Source of the DNA: Dolomedes plantarius
Taxonomy: Eukaryota > Arthropoda > Arachnida > Araneae > Dolomedidae
NCBI GenBank assembly: GCA_907164885.2
Contig: OU015493.1
Location: 47,642,723 to 47,706,722 of the forward strand
Reading direction: 5' to 3'
DNA length: 64,000 bases
Part shown: positions 45,458-56,762 of the stretch, one piece after another
How the letters are laid out: every line of letters starts with the position of its first letter
Position numbering within the stretch: the first letter of the stretch is position 1
Notes under the pieces: generated by a model
Databases searched by the model: none
What the model was told of the DNA's origin: nothing
What the model saw: only the letters and a program-made list of their open reading frames with translations
Translations under genes and position numbers: made by a program

Positions 45458-45873
45458 CTTAAAAAGATGGCGTAAGCACACCATGTATCATTTTTGATAC
45501 ATAAAATTGAAATCATACTTGAATTTTTTATAAAAGATTAAAGAAGCATTTTATTAATAATTGTATAAGCTACGTACCTCTAAAATATATTTATAAAACT
45601 TTCAAAGATGTAAACTGACTTTAAAATACTGAAAATATAGCAAATACTAAGGCAGGTCTGGTATGAATTGAATAGCTATCTTTTACTGAGATCGCAGTTG
45701 TATTCCTGCTGCCATCAATCCTACGAAGATGTAACTAACAGTGATTAAAAGCTTTGCTATGATGTTTCAAAATTAATACAAGGTGCACAACTGGATAAAA
45801 AAATATTGCTTTTCAATATAAAGGGGAAATATAACTTATGTATCAAATTTGATACAGTGTGCAGTGAAGGGTT
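44693..45873 (-). mobile_element. Truncated piggyBac element, right end intact
   Basis: TTAA (45874-45877) abuts the right end, whose reverse complement begins AACCCTTCACTGCACACTG, a piggyBac-like CCYT terminus. The perfect palindrome TGTATCAAATTTGATACA lies at 45839-45856. The left half, with the catalytic core and other end, is missing beyond 44693. Confidence 0.7.
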
Positions 45874-45877
45874 TTAA

Positions 45878-45995
45878 AATTCCCGGTAGCGCTTGTGCGG
45901 GTATATGAACCGGGGACCTCTGCAGTCGGATGCTCCGCAGGACTGCAGAAGTCCGCAGTCCGATACGATAACCATTCAGCCACAGAGTCCCCGAG
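45878..45995 (-). mobile_element. tRNA-derived SINE fragment
   Basis: Minus strand from 45995: GACTCTGTGGCTGAATGG (A-box-like) and CCGGTTCATATACCCG (B-box-like) around an elongated anticodon/variable region with inverted CTGCAG repeats. It butts against the piggyBac TTAA. Too decayed for a working tRNA. Confidence 0.5.
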
Positions 45996-46189
45996 AAAAA
46001 GCTCTTATGAAGGGGGCATAACGCATTTTCGTTACGTGACGATTCCTGCCAGTTCACTCTACTGTAAGCCGCGTAAAAGAACTGTTCCAAAAATCTTTAA
46101 ATCCAAACCGGCAATCCTCGGACAAATTTTCTCCGTAGGTTAATACTGAGTCGAGCGCATCCAATAGGGTTAGTACACAATAGCCTTAA

Positions 46190-46600
46190 TTGGGAACATG
46201 AAAATATTTTCGCTTTATAGCATCAGTTGGTATGATTTTAGCAGCATATAAGACTATCATTGAAAATTACAAATAAATGTAATTCTAACAGACCCCCCAC
46301 GAATATTCACTAGTTATGATCAATTCAAGGTAATTTGTATCGAAATGAATGTTTAATTTTTGATAATTTAATTAATCATTAAAGTCCGTACGTTTCGTTT
46401 GTAATTTGAGAATCGTAATTGATGATGTGTCATTGCTTTAAGAAATAATTTTCTGCGTTCAACAAAGAGTATCTTCGATTGTTTTACTATTAAAAAATAA
46501 TCGAACATTTTCCTATCTTTTTCTTCGGCTCTAGCACAAATCACAAGTACACACTTTAAAAGAAAAATAGTTTTGCAGGACACAAAAAAAAAACTTTTAT
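46190..46600 (+). repeat. Dispersed repeat family D, copy 1
   Basis: Shares 'TTATAGCATCAGTTG', 'CTAACAGACCCCCCACGAAT', 'TTCACTAGTTATGATCAATT' and 'TTTGTAATTTGAGAAT' with 52570-52880 and 54105-54330, all in the same orientation. Non-coding. Confidence 0.7.
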
Positions 46601-47184
46601 CAACCGAGAAGTTTCACTGTATATAATGTTATTGGACTTTTTTCAAATGTAATACTATAAATTACATAATTCTACTTTTAAAGTATTTTAGGTACTGAAG
46701 AGCCGGGTCTAGGTTTACCTGCTGCGGGGCGAAGTGCCTTTCGTGCGATAACATTTTTAAAAAAAGTAACAGTTAATAAAGTAGTAATACTTTTTTTTCT
46801 GCTACGATTTTCAATCATTTTAGTTTATAGACATAATTTCTGTACTTTATTTTGCTTTGATTATATTTGCTTTCATTTTTCAAAATTATTCCTTTAATTG
46901 TTGTTATTATAAGCTCATTTAACTAGTAGAGTTTTAAATACTTTTTCATAAACTCTTTTGCTTAGTTTTCAAATAATTTATTGTCATTATATGACTTTTA
47001 AATATAAAAGTTCGTAAATTTTAGATTTATAAATTGAATATATGATAAATTATAGATTTTTTGAATATGTTCTATTACCGTCTGCCCCTTTTTCAAAATT
47101 TATAAAGCTTAAAACTTTTCAATAAATAAATAAAAATAATGATCACGTGCTGAAAATCACACTGAGAAGGGACGCCACATACCC
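46601..47184. other. No gene recognised; GC patch near 46700-46750
   Basis: Mostly AT-rich. GAGCCGGGTCTAGG and GCGGGGCGAAGTGCC stand out near 46700-46740 and may be a repeat terminus. Confidence 0.35.

Positions 47185-47215
<31 letters not shown>
47185..47215 (+). repeat. Tandem hexamer (TCAAGG)5T
   Basis: Five perfect TCAAGG units. Each junction forms TCAAGGTCA, the extended half-site recognised by monomeric nuclear receptors of the FTZ-F1/ERR type. Functional relevance is not shown. Confidence 0.8.
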
Positions 47216-47520
47216 ACTGGATTTTACGAGGTACCTGGTGAAGCATGATAGCTGTTACCTTCAACCTCGAACGGATAGAGAATTAAAATTAGCGCCGAGC
47301 TCTGAATTACACTTTACGCAACGCTATCCCCCATTTCAACGTAGGATTACTTTCCTCCATAACGGTCCTTCGGAAAGCAAAATTTCAGACGCTAAAACAG
47401 TCCGTCCATCCGTCCTCGCGAGTTATAATTTTGGCAGCATTCCAAACCCAGTCTGCATCGCTTCAAAAGCTGTAAACAGTTAAGCAGAAAAGTACCAAAA
47501 TGCGTTAAAATTTTCACATA
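47216..47520 (+). repeat. Repeat-like block sharing 'ggtccttcgga' with 22630-22670
   Basis: GTAGGATTACTTTCCTCC and ACGGTCCTTCGGAAAGC resemble 22636-22670. The stretch 47216-47480 has an open frame on the plus strand but no recognisable protein. Likely part of a retroposon 3' region. Confidence 0.35.
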
Positions 47521-47534
47521 TATTTATGTATATA

Positions 47535-47636
47535 CGGTCGATTCCGGTTAATTGTACTACCGGTTAATCAGACCAGCCGGTTATTAGGAACAAAATGATC
47601 GCGTCCTGATGTGGTCCGATAAACCGGAATCGACTG
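47535..47636. mobile_element. pogo/Tigger-like MITE, about 102 bp
   Basis: Left end CGGTCGATTCCGGTTAATTG and right end (reverse complement) CAGTCGATTCCGGTTTATC, with TA-rich flanks (TA at 47533-47534). An internal CCGGTTAATCAGACC repeats the terminal motif. No coding sequence. Confidence 0.65.
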
Positions 47637-47664
47637 TGTATACATACGTACATATTATATATAT

Positions 47665-48250
47665 GTGATGCCCCGTACCTCACGCCGTGGCAGAGAGGCA
47701 TAGCACTAATGGTAGGTGTAGCCGGCACGAGGGTGTGATGCAGACGGGCGCAGTGTAGATCCAGGGAAGTACTTACGAACTTTATGCGAGAAACGCATAC
47801 ATAGAGCCATTGATGAAACCCACAACATCGAAGACTTGCTTTATTTATTATAAGACGTTAGCTGCCGTGGCCACATGACTTGGCCTGACGGGGCGCTGAT
47901 TACATTACAAGACAGGAGCGGACCGCAGGTCCGACAGCAACGAGAGTTAGACACCAAGAGACATAAATCTTCTGTTCACGCAAATAGTAAATAAGTGCTT
48001 CGCGATATTGACGCCAGAGGGCCTATTGTTATAGAAGACACATAACTTCAGAGTGGTTCGAGGGCTCTTCAAGAATTTTGACACAATACTGACATTCGGA
48101 ATCTCATACTTCTAACACTCATATCTGGGGAGGTTATTGAGTTCAGCTACTTCACATGCCTGTATCATGATCTGCAGGGCTAATATAAATTATCTTATTT
48201 TACTTTTAGGTTGCAATTTTAGAAAAAGGGGTCGTGCTTTATTAACAGGA
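47665..48250 (+). repeat. Dispersed repeat family A, copy 2
   Basis: Same order of blocks as 5027-5860: GCCACATGACTTGGCC, GGTCCGACAGCAACGAGAG, GCGATATTGACGCC, then ACATAACTTCAGAGTGGTTC through ATTATCTTATTTTACTTTTA. It lacks about 170 bp internal to copy 1. Followed within about 50 bp by a TA microsatellite, as at copy 1. Confidence 0.75.
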
Positions 48251-48294
48251 TAATTTTAAATACGCTTTAGATATATACTGGTGGGCCATTATTA

Positions 48295-48403
<109 letters not shown>

Positions 48404-48417
48404 TAGATAGATTTATG

Positions 48418-48490
48418 TATACATAACACATACATACATACATACATATACACATACAAAAGCGGTAAGCAACAATAAGTAATCACGCGG
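48418..48490 (+). repeat. CATA-rich repeat, uninterrupted relative of the mariner target
   Basis: TACATAACACATACATACAT then ACAAAAGCGGTAAGCAAC corresponds to both flanks of the 22713-23257 mariner (TACATAACACATA | TACATACATAAATAC...AAAAGAGGTAAGCAAC). It has no insertion, so it serves as an empty-site paralogue. Confidence 0.7.
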
Positions 48491-48592
48491 TAGTTTCATT
48501 AGAAAAGACTACTTGAATTTTTTTTTCATTTCTTTTTTTAAACTTCACTGACTTTTATACTTACCTAGATAAACAATTAGAATACAGAATTC

Positions 48593-48702
48593 CACGTCAT
48601 ACTGTGCTTGAGAAATCTTTAACTCAACAACATATTAATCAGAATCGCACGTCATACTTTGCTTGACAAATCTTTAACTCAACAACATATTAATCATTTA
48701 AG
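48593..48702. repeat. 55-bp tandem duplication, two copies
   Basis: CACGTCATACTGTGCTTGAG at 48593 recurs as CACGTCATACTTTGCTTGAC at 48648. The copies differ at few positions. Confidence 0.9.
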
Positions 48703-48714
48703 TAAGGTTTAAGT

Positions 48715-48985
48715 CAAACAGCATTAATCTCTACATATTTCACCGGCATTAACTCGCATATGCCATCTCCGAAACCTGCATTAATCCTCTTAAAACTAAT
48801 TAAGTCGCTTTTTCGCAGACTTCATGACAATGGAATAAAGAAAGCACAGAGCTTTTGGTCGACATTATTCCTATACTGTGAAGGCGAAAAGGAATTTATG
48901 ACTAAATGAGGTGTGTAAAGATGATAACTGACGTCATCTTTACAGAGTTACGCGGAATTGCTGAATATTAAATGAAAGGTAACTT
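48715..48985 (+). repeat. Dispersed repeat family E, copy 2
   Basis: Starts ACAGCATTAATCTCTACA and includes CCTCTTAAAACTAATTAAGT and GGTCGACATTATTCCTATAC. Closest to the 43230 copy. Confidence 0.7.
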
Positions 48986-49288
48986 ATTTCCGTTCGCAAC
49001 TCAAGATACATTAGTGTTTTTCAACATATTTTTACTTTTGTTTACGTTTTTAATTTGCTATCATGGATAAAGGAATTTAAAGTCGTCGGAGAGCCAAGGT
49101 CAAAGACTTTGTCTCTAGTAATTAAGTGGCAATTGTGATAAAATATTGCTCAGAACATTAAGTCTTAAGTCAGGGCCTTATCAGTAAAAGTTAATTAAAA
49201 AATTAAAATGCAGTAAAAAAAAGTAATAAAATAAAGTGTACAAAAAAGAAAAAAAAAGTGTAAATAGGAGAAAATTAAAATAATAATG

Positions 49289-49411
<123 letters not shown>

Positions 49412-49561
49412 GTTCACCAAACCACTGGAAATAAAGGGCTGAATTTTGCATGGTGATTCTTCTTATAGTGTAAGGGTGCACTAAGAAAGATTTTTGAAAA
49501 ATTCTTAGTTTTTTAAAATTAAATTTATAAGCTGTTTTTGTAACATGTTTTTAAGTTTGAC

Positions 49562-49627
49562 TTAAAATAATAATTTGAGGGTTTAAAATAATAATTTGAG
49601 GGTTTAAAATAATAATTTGAGGGTTAT
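49562..49627. repeat. 22-bp minisatellite, three copies
   Basis: TAAAATAATAATTTGAGGGT (plus TT) is repeated three times with almost no divergence. Confidence 0.9.
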
Positions 49628-49866
49628 AAAATTTATATCACGAGAAAGATCATAAAAATTTCTTTCAAATGAAATCTTTTCGAATCTTTACCTCCGTTTT
49701 CTGATTTTTGGTGAATTTTTAAAGATGAATTTTTAAAATTTTATTTATCAAATGCTGATCACGTGGTTTCTTTTCTTTTTCTTTTTGAAACTTTAAAATT
49801 AATTTTGTGTCACGTGCATAACAACGAAATAAATTCACAAAAGATATTAAAATTTTTTGTCATTAG

Positions 49867-50046
49867 TTGCATACATTGGCCGTTGTGTTTTTTATAAATA
49901 TTTTTATTGTTTTTTTTTGCCTTAATTGCATACATTGGCCGTTGTATTTTTTATAAATATTTTTTTGTTTTTTTGCATTAATTGCATACATTGAGAGTTG
50001 TATTTAATTTGAATGTACTCCGTATTGAAGCACGGGTATTCAGCTA
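49867..50046 (-). repeat. Tandem 56-59-bp repeat ending in an ACTAG-type terminus
   Basis: TTGCATACATTGGCCGTTGT occurs at 49867 and 49926, and a variant occurs at 49982. The right edge, read on the minus strand, is TACTAGCTGAATACCCGTGC, a common 5' start of RTE-like or related arthropod repeats. So 50046 is the 5' end of a minus-strand repeat whose 3' part is tandem. Confidence 0.55.
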
Positions 50047-50302
50047 GTATTAATTATAAAATAAGCCTTTTCGATAATTCCGCAGCACACCAAAAGAAAA
50101 AGTTTGAAAATATATACATTACAATAAATATGTATATGTTTTTATTAGATAAAAAACACAACAAAATATCTCTATGTATCAAGATAATTATAATCATTTA
50201 AGTTTCATATAAATGATTTTGAACTGTACACTAACAGAAGAACAAAAATATAAAATTGTAGTTTACAAGTAAAAAAAATTGTTTTTTGGTCTGTACTTAA
50301 GC

Positions 50303-50626
50303 CTAATAAATCAAAGTTAATTTAAACATAACTAATTTATTAATGAGATACTTGAGATTGTTTTGATAAATCTGAGTTTTATATTTGCACGTTTTATATT
50401 TGGCTCTATAATAGGAAGAGCTGCAGTTCATGGTCAAGGCCCTTAAATATGATCGTTTGTCATTTTCAAATAGAACCAGTGTCGAAATACCTTGTTCGCA
50501 TAAGTATGTCGTAGAAAATGGGAGCAAAATTGCAATGGTCTTGTCAGAAATTTGTGGATATTCTTTCTTAACTGACATCCAGAAATATGACGCTCGAGCA
50601 TACATACAATGTATGGCTAACAACAT
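50303..50626 (-). pseudogene. hAT transposase C-terminal fragment
   Basis: 'YFWMSVKKEYPQISDKTIAI' and 'LLPFSTTYLCEQGISTL' match the hATC dimerisation region of ZBED5/FAM200-like hAT proteins. The N-terminal BED finger and catalytic core are absent. The region right of it to about 50829 holds GTGTGCCACGGCACAGC-type sequence and 'GAACTG', typical of this hAT group's end. So this is an internally deleted copy with its 5' terminus at right. The left terminus and TSD were not found. Confidence 0.75.
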
Positions 50627-50829
50627 GTTTTTGTTTTGTGTATAATTTCGACCCAGAAAAATTACATATTAACAAAAAGTTAAAGGAATATTTTACTTAG
50701 AAAAATTTCTATTAAATGCGGTGTTTAATTTTTTTATTATCATAATCGATAAAATCACCACGGCACAGTCAAGATCACCTGGCGGCACACTAGTGTGCCA
50801 CGGCACAGCGGTTGCTTCGAACTGTACTA
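50627..50829 (-). mobile_element. hAT terminal region adjoining the transposase fragment
   Basis: CACCACGGCACAGTC, GGCACACTAGTGTGCC (a perfect palindrome) and CACGGCACAGCGG lie in the last 75 bp, followed by TTCGAACTG. On the minus strand this begins CAGTTCGAAGCAACCGCTGTG, a degenerate hAT end (shown here as 21 nt of terminal context). Confidence 0.5.
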
Positions 50830-51345
50830 GAGCCCCCGTTGCTCAAAATCGAGCAAATTTCACTTCATTTTCGGAATAACAAATGTTGTTCTAACTTACG
50901 CAGCTCAATGCTTAATTTACTTTAGCATTTCAGTATTTGCTTCTAATTTATCAACTTTAACTAATTCTCACGGTCACTCAAACTGAACAGCCAAGCGGGC
51001 CTTATAGTAATGAGAATTTGTTTTACTTCTATCATAGATTCCTCTTAAATATGTGCGGTTTCTCCTGGTTGCTTAACACAGGGAAAAATATTTTGTTTAA
51101 TTTCAATAAAGCAACTTGACGGAAAATCGTATTGTTGGCAAAACTGATGGTCCTTTGTTAGACATCTCGCAGGCGAGGGCAATAATTTTCTTCAGATTGA
51201 CTTTTTTTATAGAAAATTATTACTGTTAAATAGTATAGTAGAAACTCCTCGAAATTCACTGTAAATCTTTTTGAAAAGGTCAAATTCATATCAAGTAACA
51301 AAGGAAAACTTTCGATGATTGAAAAAAAATCTACAAATTTATTCA
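50830..51345. other. No gene recognised
   Basis: AT-rich. It may include a diverged upstream copy of the repeat at 51346. Confidence 0.4.
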
Positions 51346-51760
51346 AAGACCTCCATTTTGATACCTAAACCTTCTTTTTATGTTCAGCAGTTCTCTCAAA
51401 TAGGTTTCTAAGTAAATAAAGAAACCTCATAGAACTTATATATAGATGAAGTATTTACTTATTATAAGACTGATCATAGGACACCATGAGAACATCAAAT
51501 GTGACTTTGAAATGAGCACCTTATGTTGATTAGGGCAATGACAATTAAAATGCATTTCAAATAGCGAGTATTTAAATTTAAAAAAGCTTTTCCTGTAGAC
51601 TTTACAAGGCAACTTTGCCGAACCGTCACGCCCGAACACTTGCATCAATCGCATTTTTTTTCATCGACTGGCTCATTTACATAGGAAGACCTTTATTCTG
51701 ATACCTCAATCATATTTTTACGTACAGTTGTTCTCTAAAAATAGCTCTCCATGTAAGGAA
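51346..51760 (+). repeat. Two diverged copies of a ~340-bp direct repeat (boundaries partial)
   Basis: AAGACCTCCATTTTGATACC at 51346 and AAGACCTTTATTCTGATACC at 51686 both continue into TTTTTAYGTNCAGYWGTTCTCT. The offset is 340 bp. Outside these blocks the similarity is weak. Confidence 0.5.
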
Positions 51761-52569
51761 AAAACCAAAAAGAAAATTATAGAAATAATATATAGGTTGT
51801 CCTTTAATTATGAGACAAATTAGAATCTTCACCTTGATAGCTAGGTAGAATTTTGTCATATGCAATTCAATTGTGTACAATTGTGCAGAATTGAATGAAT
51901 AAAATTAAACTCTAAAAAGGCATACCACAGAAAAATGTCACTTATAAAATTCAGGGGGAAAGAAAATAGATTTTAGTCCTAACAAATAGTTTATCTATGC
52001 AAAAAGAATAATGTGTACACTTACGCGAATACTGCCAATAATGAAACTTATTAATTCACAGAATGATAGTAAAAGTACACGATTTTAAAATTTAGTTTGC
52101 GTTGGGAAAAAAGCAAGCGCACGACATCTAGCGGAAGAAAAAAAATGTTATATATTTATACTTCGATTTTGAATAAAAAATAAATTGTGTATTTCTAAAT
52201 TGACGATTTGTCAGAAGCAGTGATCTTAATCTTTGAAAAGGTACCTCTTTTAATGATTTTGGTTAAATAAAGGGAGAAAAGGGGATCGTATTTATTATTT
52301 ATAAAAAATTTCATTTTTTATAAATAATAAATACAGATAAAATTAATTACAAAAGTACAAGAAATTAATGTTAGCTGCGAAGGAAGAATGCCCAGGGAAT
52401 CTTTTTTGAATTATCTATTCAGATACGTAAAATCAAATATATCTTTTCAAAATAAAAAACGTGGTGTCTGAATTAAAACAGTATTTTGCAATCTTGCTAT
52501 AAAATTAGATCTCAAGTTTGATTACCACATTTGAATCATTCCGTCGTGGGTGTAATATTTATTATGAAG
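51761..52569. other. No gene recognised
   Basis: AT-rich, with an inverted AAATGAAAT/ATTTCATTT-type hairpin region near 52300-52335 (TTATTTATAAAAAATTTCA / TTTATAAATAATAAA). Confidence 0.4.
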
Positions 52570-52880
52570 TATGCAATTTACCACTTATAGCACCAGTTGT
52601 CGCATGTTTATTCATAAAACCGTGCAGCATTAAACGATGCAAACTTATTCAGTGCTAACAGACCTCCCACGTGTTACCTATTATTCATTAGTTATGATGA
52701 ATTCAAACTAATTTTAATATCAGATAGAAATGAAGGTTTATTTGGGAAAATTTCATTTAATATTCAAATCATTTCGTGTTATTTGTAATTCAAGAATGGG
52801 AATAAATTTTCCTCATTGCTTTGAGAAACAATTTATGGAAGTATGCTTATGATAATAGCGTTTAGAAAATTTTTGCTACT
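52570..52880 (+). repeat. Dispersed repeat family D, copy 2
   Basis: Blocks 'CTTATAGCACCAGTTGTC', 'GCTAACAGACCTCCCACG' and 'TTCATTAGTTATGATGAATT' match 46210-46330 and 54110-54240. Confidence 0.7.
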
Positions 52881-53224
52881 TCTGTAAATAATTCAAAATT
52901 TGCTCTCTTTTACTTACAATCATATTGCCAAGTTACTGCACTTTTTACACTAAAATATAACTAAAGGCTTTTTTTTCAACTGAAAGATTTAACTTTGTAA
53001 CTTTACTTTTTCTTAGTATAATTTCATTAATTTCCTAATTTTACAATATCGTAAATTTCGAAAAAATGTAATGCGTGCATTTTATTAAATGCTAATAGAC
53101 ATTTTTACTTAATTTAAATGGGTATAACGATACAGAAAATAGGATTATGACAATAAGAATAGAGAACTGCTATATTCAGAGAGGCCTTTAACTTAGTAAC
53201 GTATTAATAATGGAAATTTTTTTT

Positions 53225-53540
53225 AGGGATACAGCATCTCCTCTTTACATCTGTCTGACCTTGCATTAATTAGCTCACCAGCCTCGTCCAAATAATTAAT
53301 TCTCTACCTTTTTGAGCAGGCATCGATACAGTAGAATAAAAATTATTCAGAATTTTTGGCGTACATTATTATTATTTTTAGAACAATGGTATAAATAATA
53401 ATGATATATCCGCTAGGTTATTGCAATTTATTTCCTTTTCGCCTACTTTGGTGATAACGGTTTAAGAAATAAATGAAGAAAATAAAGATGATAATATAAA
53501 TAACAGTTGCCAACGAAGTTAGAAAGTATAGAGAAAAATT
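53225..53540 (+). repeat. Dispersed repeat family E, copy 3 (diverged)
   Basis: Weaker match to 43230 and 48715: GATACAGCATCTCCTC, 'GAGCAGGCATCGATACAGTAGAATAAA' (in pieces), 'GCGTACATTATTATT' and 'GTTGCCAACGAAGTTAGA'. Same strand. Confidence 0.5.
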
Positions 53541-53711
53541 CCGCAGGAAATTAATTATATTTTAAATTTTTTTTATTTATTTTTTATTGGAACTATAATA
53601 GAATTTCTACAGGAAATTAATCATCTATTCAATGTTGTATATGAGAACTATAACAGAATATTTCCACCTTTTGGGAAATTATTCAGATTTGGAAATAGAA
53701 TTAATAAGGAC

Positions 53712-53737
53712 ATTATTATTATTATTATTATTATTAT
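53712..53737. repeat. (ATT)n microsatellite
   Basis: About eight ATT units. Confidence 0.9.
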
Positions 53738-54104
53738 GTTATTTGGAAGGGGATGTGTTTTAGTATGGGGTTTGTAATATTATCCGCAACTGGATATTTC
53801 TATCTTGGAAGTAATTTGATTATTTTCCTACTATGGGTGGGAACAATCAAGTGTACGGGTTTTCTTGGGGATTACTATCAAAAACACTAATGCTGTATAT
53901 TATTATATTTTTGATACTATTGTTTTTTAGGGTGGGTGAGGAAGTGCTAAAGCATACCGTCTTATGAATAATAAGTGTCGTGTGCGATAAAATTGTATTA
54001 TAGCAAATGCATTATAAAGTAAGTTCTAAAGTGCAGTCATCAACTTTACAAAATCTTTAACATTTTTGGAGCCTCAATACTCTACATAAAGCATGTAAAA
54101 TTCA

Positions 54105-54330
54105 ACGTCGTTATAACATCAGTTGTCTTCATTTTGCCAGCTTACAGTAATGTGTAATACAGACATAATCAATACTCGTAGAACCCCTGCGAAACACTCG
54201 ATATTCATTAGTTAGAATCAATTCAATATAATTTCAAAACTGTAACGAAATAAAGGTTTATTTTCGGATAATTTCCTTAAATATTCAAGTCAACTTGTGT
54301 TAATAATAATTCATGAACGGGAGTCAATGA
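54105..54330 (+). repeat. Dispersed repeat family D, copy 3
   Basis: 'ACATCAGTTGTCTTCATTTTG', in pieces, then 'GTAGAACCCCTGCGAAACAC' and 'TTCATTAGTTAGAATCAATT'. The most diverged of the three copies. Confidence 0.6.
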
Positions 54331-54344
54331 TTTCTTATTACAAC

Positions 54345-54851
54345 CATACCTCTCTTTTCGGCCTAGATACGTTCCTGAAAAGTTGGCCGTAAAGCGAAAA
54401 GACGTATAACGAATCAATTATTTTGATAAAAACCCATACAAATTTTATTGGATCTGTTCCAATTTTGAGTTATAAATAATATAGTTTTTAGTTCATAAAG
54501 CATTTTATTCTTTTTATTTCCTATAAAAATGCTCACGTAAAAATAAAAGTACAAAACAATGTAATAATAAACAGAAATTCGAAAAATAAACATATAAATA
54601 AAAAAAAAGAAATCATATGCGCATATGTATACATATAATAAAAAACATAAAATAAAATGTTTAAAAACTGTTTTAATCTGATCACGAACATTAACATGAA
54701 GAATCACTAAGTTAAAATAATTGCCATCATCACTTTACGCTGTTGTGGCAGTAAAACGAAATATTGTGGGCCGTAAATCGAAAAAGTGACATAATTAAAA
54801 AAGGTCGTTATAGCAAAATGCCGTATAAAGAGCGTCCGTATAGTGAGGTAT
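54345..54851. mobile_element. Probable pogo/Tigger-like MITE
   Basis: Left ATACCTCTCTTTTCGGCC; right (reverse complement) ATACCTCACTATACGGACG. Subterminal motifs are shared in opposite orientation (GGCCGTAAAGCGAAAAGACG near 54383, GGCCGTAAATCGAAAAAGTG near 54770). About 507 bp, no transposase. TSD not certain. Confidence 0.5.
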
Positions 54852-55525
54852 AGGTGTATTATGAATATTAATTGTATGGGTCCCTGAATGTATGCCTAAA
54901 GTGAAAGCTTTTATACTTGTATTACTATTTTTGGAAATATTGTAACATTTCTCTCTCCCTTACGTCGGCCACGCTGAGTTAGAGCTTTGAAATAGGATTG
55001 CTGAGAGCGACAAATAACTATCTCAACCAACAGGTGGCACTGGTTAAACTAAAAATGCTTTTGTCCAATTTCCAACATCAATTTAACTGTGGATAAATAA
55101 TTATTTTTATTTTCCAAAATCTTTAACTGAATAACTCGGAGATATGTTTTATTGAAATCTCTTTCGACGCAAATCATGAATATCGTATTTTTACAAAAAG
55201 TATTCTATTGTAAGCAGTTTTTAATGTTCTGAAACATTTTTTAGCCTTACTTTATCAGATAATCAAAAGAAGTTTCTTCCAGTCAACAGATGACAAAACT
55301 GAAATTTGAAACGAATTCATGAACATTCCTGTTTATACTTTAAGATGTTTATACCAAACTTTTAATGTCAGGGATATTGCATCCGTAAAAATATGGTGCT
55401 ATATTGCGCTGTTTTAGCTGTGCGGAATTTCTAACAATACATAATTCGGGATCCAGCATTAATTAATGCAGAAACAAATGAAATTCCAAAAAGGACACGA
55501 TTTCATTTCTGGGACGTATACATTA
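54852..55525. other. No gene recognised
   Basis: AT-rich. 54958-55045 is slightly richer in GC, but without a motif. Confidence 0.4.
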
Positions 55526-55848
55526 CAGAAGCTGAAACTAAGCCCTTGAGGCAAAAGGCATGCGGCCCGTGACGAACATTATTGCGGCCCCGCCAATATA
55601 TTGGCACACAATAATATATAATAAAATAACCGACGCAGAATTATAATAAGATAGGAAGAATTCGCTAAATGTTTTTTTAATGATACTCTTTTTGCTATTA
55701 TTAAACAAAATGCATATATTTATGTTGAATATCCTGTAATTAGGTAAATAAACCTACGTTTCTATTAATATTGATTTTTTTTTGCGGCCCACCTATAGTT
55801 AAATCTTGTTTGTTTGGCCCAAGGTAGCCTTTGAGTTTGACACCCCTG
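55526..55848. mobile_element. hAT-type MITE, 323 bp
   Basis: The right end, read inward on the minus strand, is CAGGGGTGTCAAACTCAAAG...TGGGCC, a classic hAT terminus. The left end is a decayed CAGAAGCTGAAACTAAGCCC followed by GGCCCGTGAC. GCGGCCC motifs sit inside both ends. The 8-bp TSD is not clear (right flank CTCTACAT). Confidence 0.65.
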
Positions 55849-56762
55849 CTCTACATCTTTACTTTAAGTCTATCGACCTCTGAATGGAGTTTTTTTTACG
55901 ATTTGTCAGGTTTGAAAGGATATACTGAAATTCCTTGCAAGGCATATCTCCGTGAAATTTTTATGCATACTTTTGTTTGAACTTCAGTAAACTGTGTCGG
56001 AGATTTTCGATTCAGAATAAAAACTATGAAAATATTTTCCCTAGAGCATAAACTGCGCTGGAAAAAGGCATTTTTGACGCCCTTTAGAGTAATTAAAAAT
56101 TTTATCCTTTATCATTCTTGAAGATTATTTCTAAACTTTTGCAAGTACAAAAGTGACAAGATAGGCGAATTGAACTTTTATTTAAGCTGATATATAAGAA
56201 ACTTAACATGCACTACTTCTGGAAGCTAAAATTTTTCAATATAAAATTTTATATAGTTGAGTAGATTTTTTTTTTTGGGGGGGGGTGAAAATGATCTTAA
56301 TTATCAAATGTATTTACGGGTACGATATCTATGTCAAAAATAAATAAATAAAATGTTGCACCACCTGAAGATTCCTTAAAAGAATCTATTTCTAAGAAAG
56401 AATAGGGGCATATTCATGAAAAGCAAATACAAGCAATGCTGATAAATCTCCTGTTGGTAAAAAATTCAGTTCTGCGATAAACATGTGCTAAGAAGAGATG
56501 CGCACAGTCGGTTTAACAGAGACAAGCACATCTTTAAATTGCCATATATATGACAATGTAATTATCGTATAAATATGCAAAATGTTTCCTTTCCTTCTAG
56601 TATATTTTTAAATATTTTAAGTAAGGTAAGGCAATAAAAATAGCATTCCTTTCTCTTTTGAGAACTCTGCATACCAGTTTTTCTTGAAAGATTAATTCTT
56701 GTATTGCATTTATATGCATTCACATTTCTCCATGAGAAATAAAGTGCTTCTTCCCTGCACAA
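55849..56762. other. No gene recognised
   Basis: AT-rich, with a T9/G8 homopolymer junction near 56268-56285. Confidence 0.4.

Noticed and set aside
45878..45995. Possible tRNA gene with a long variable arm
   Set aside because: T-arm and acceptor pairing are poor and it abuts a transposon end. Called a SINE fragment.
50200..50302. Left terminus and TSD of the hAT fragment at 50303-50829
   Set aside because: Looked for CAG-type ends with a TACTAGAG partner; none was convincing, so no full element was called.
54414..54707. 97-aa minus-strand hydrophobic frame
   Set aside because: Phe/Tyr/Ile-rich translation of AT-rich MITE interior, with no start context or family similarity.
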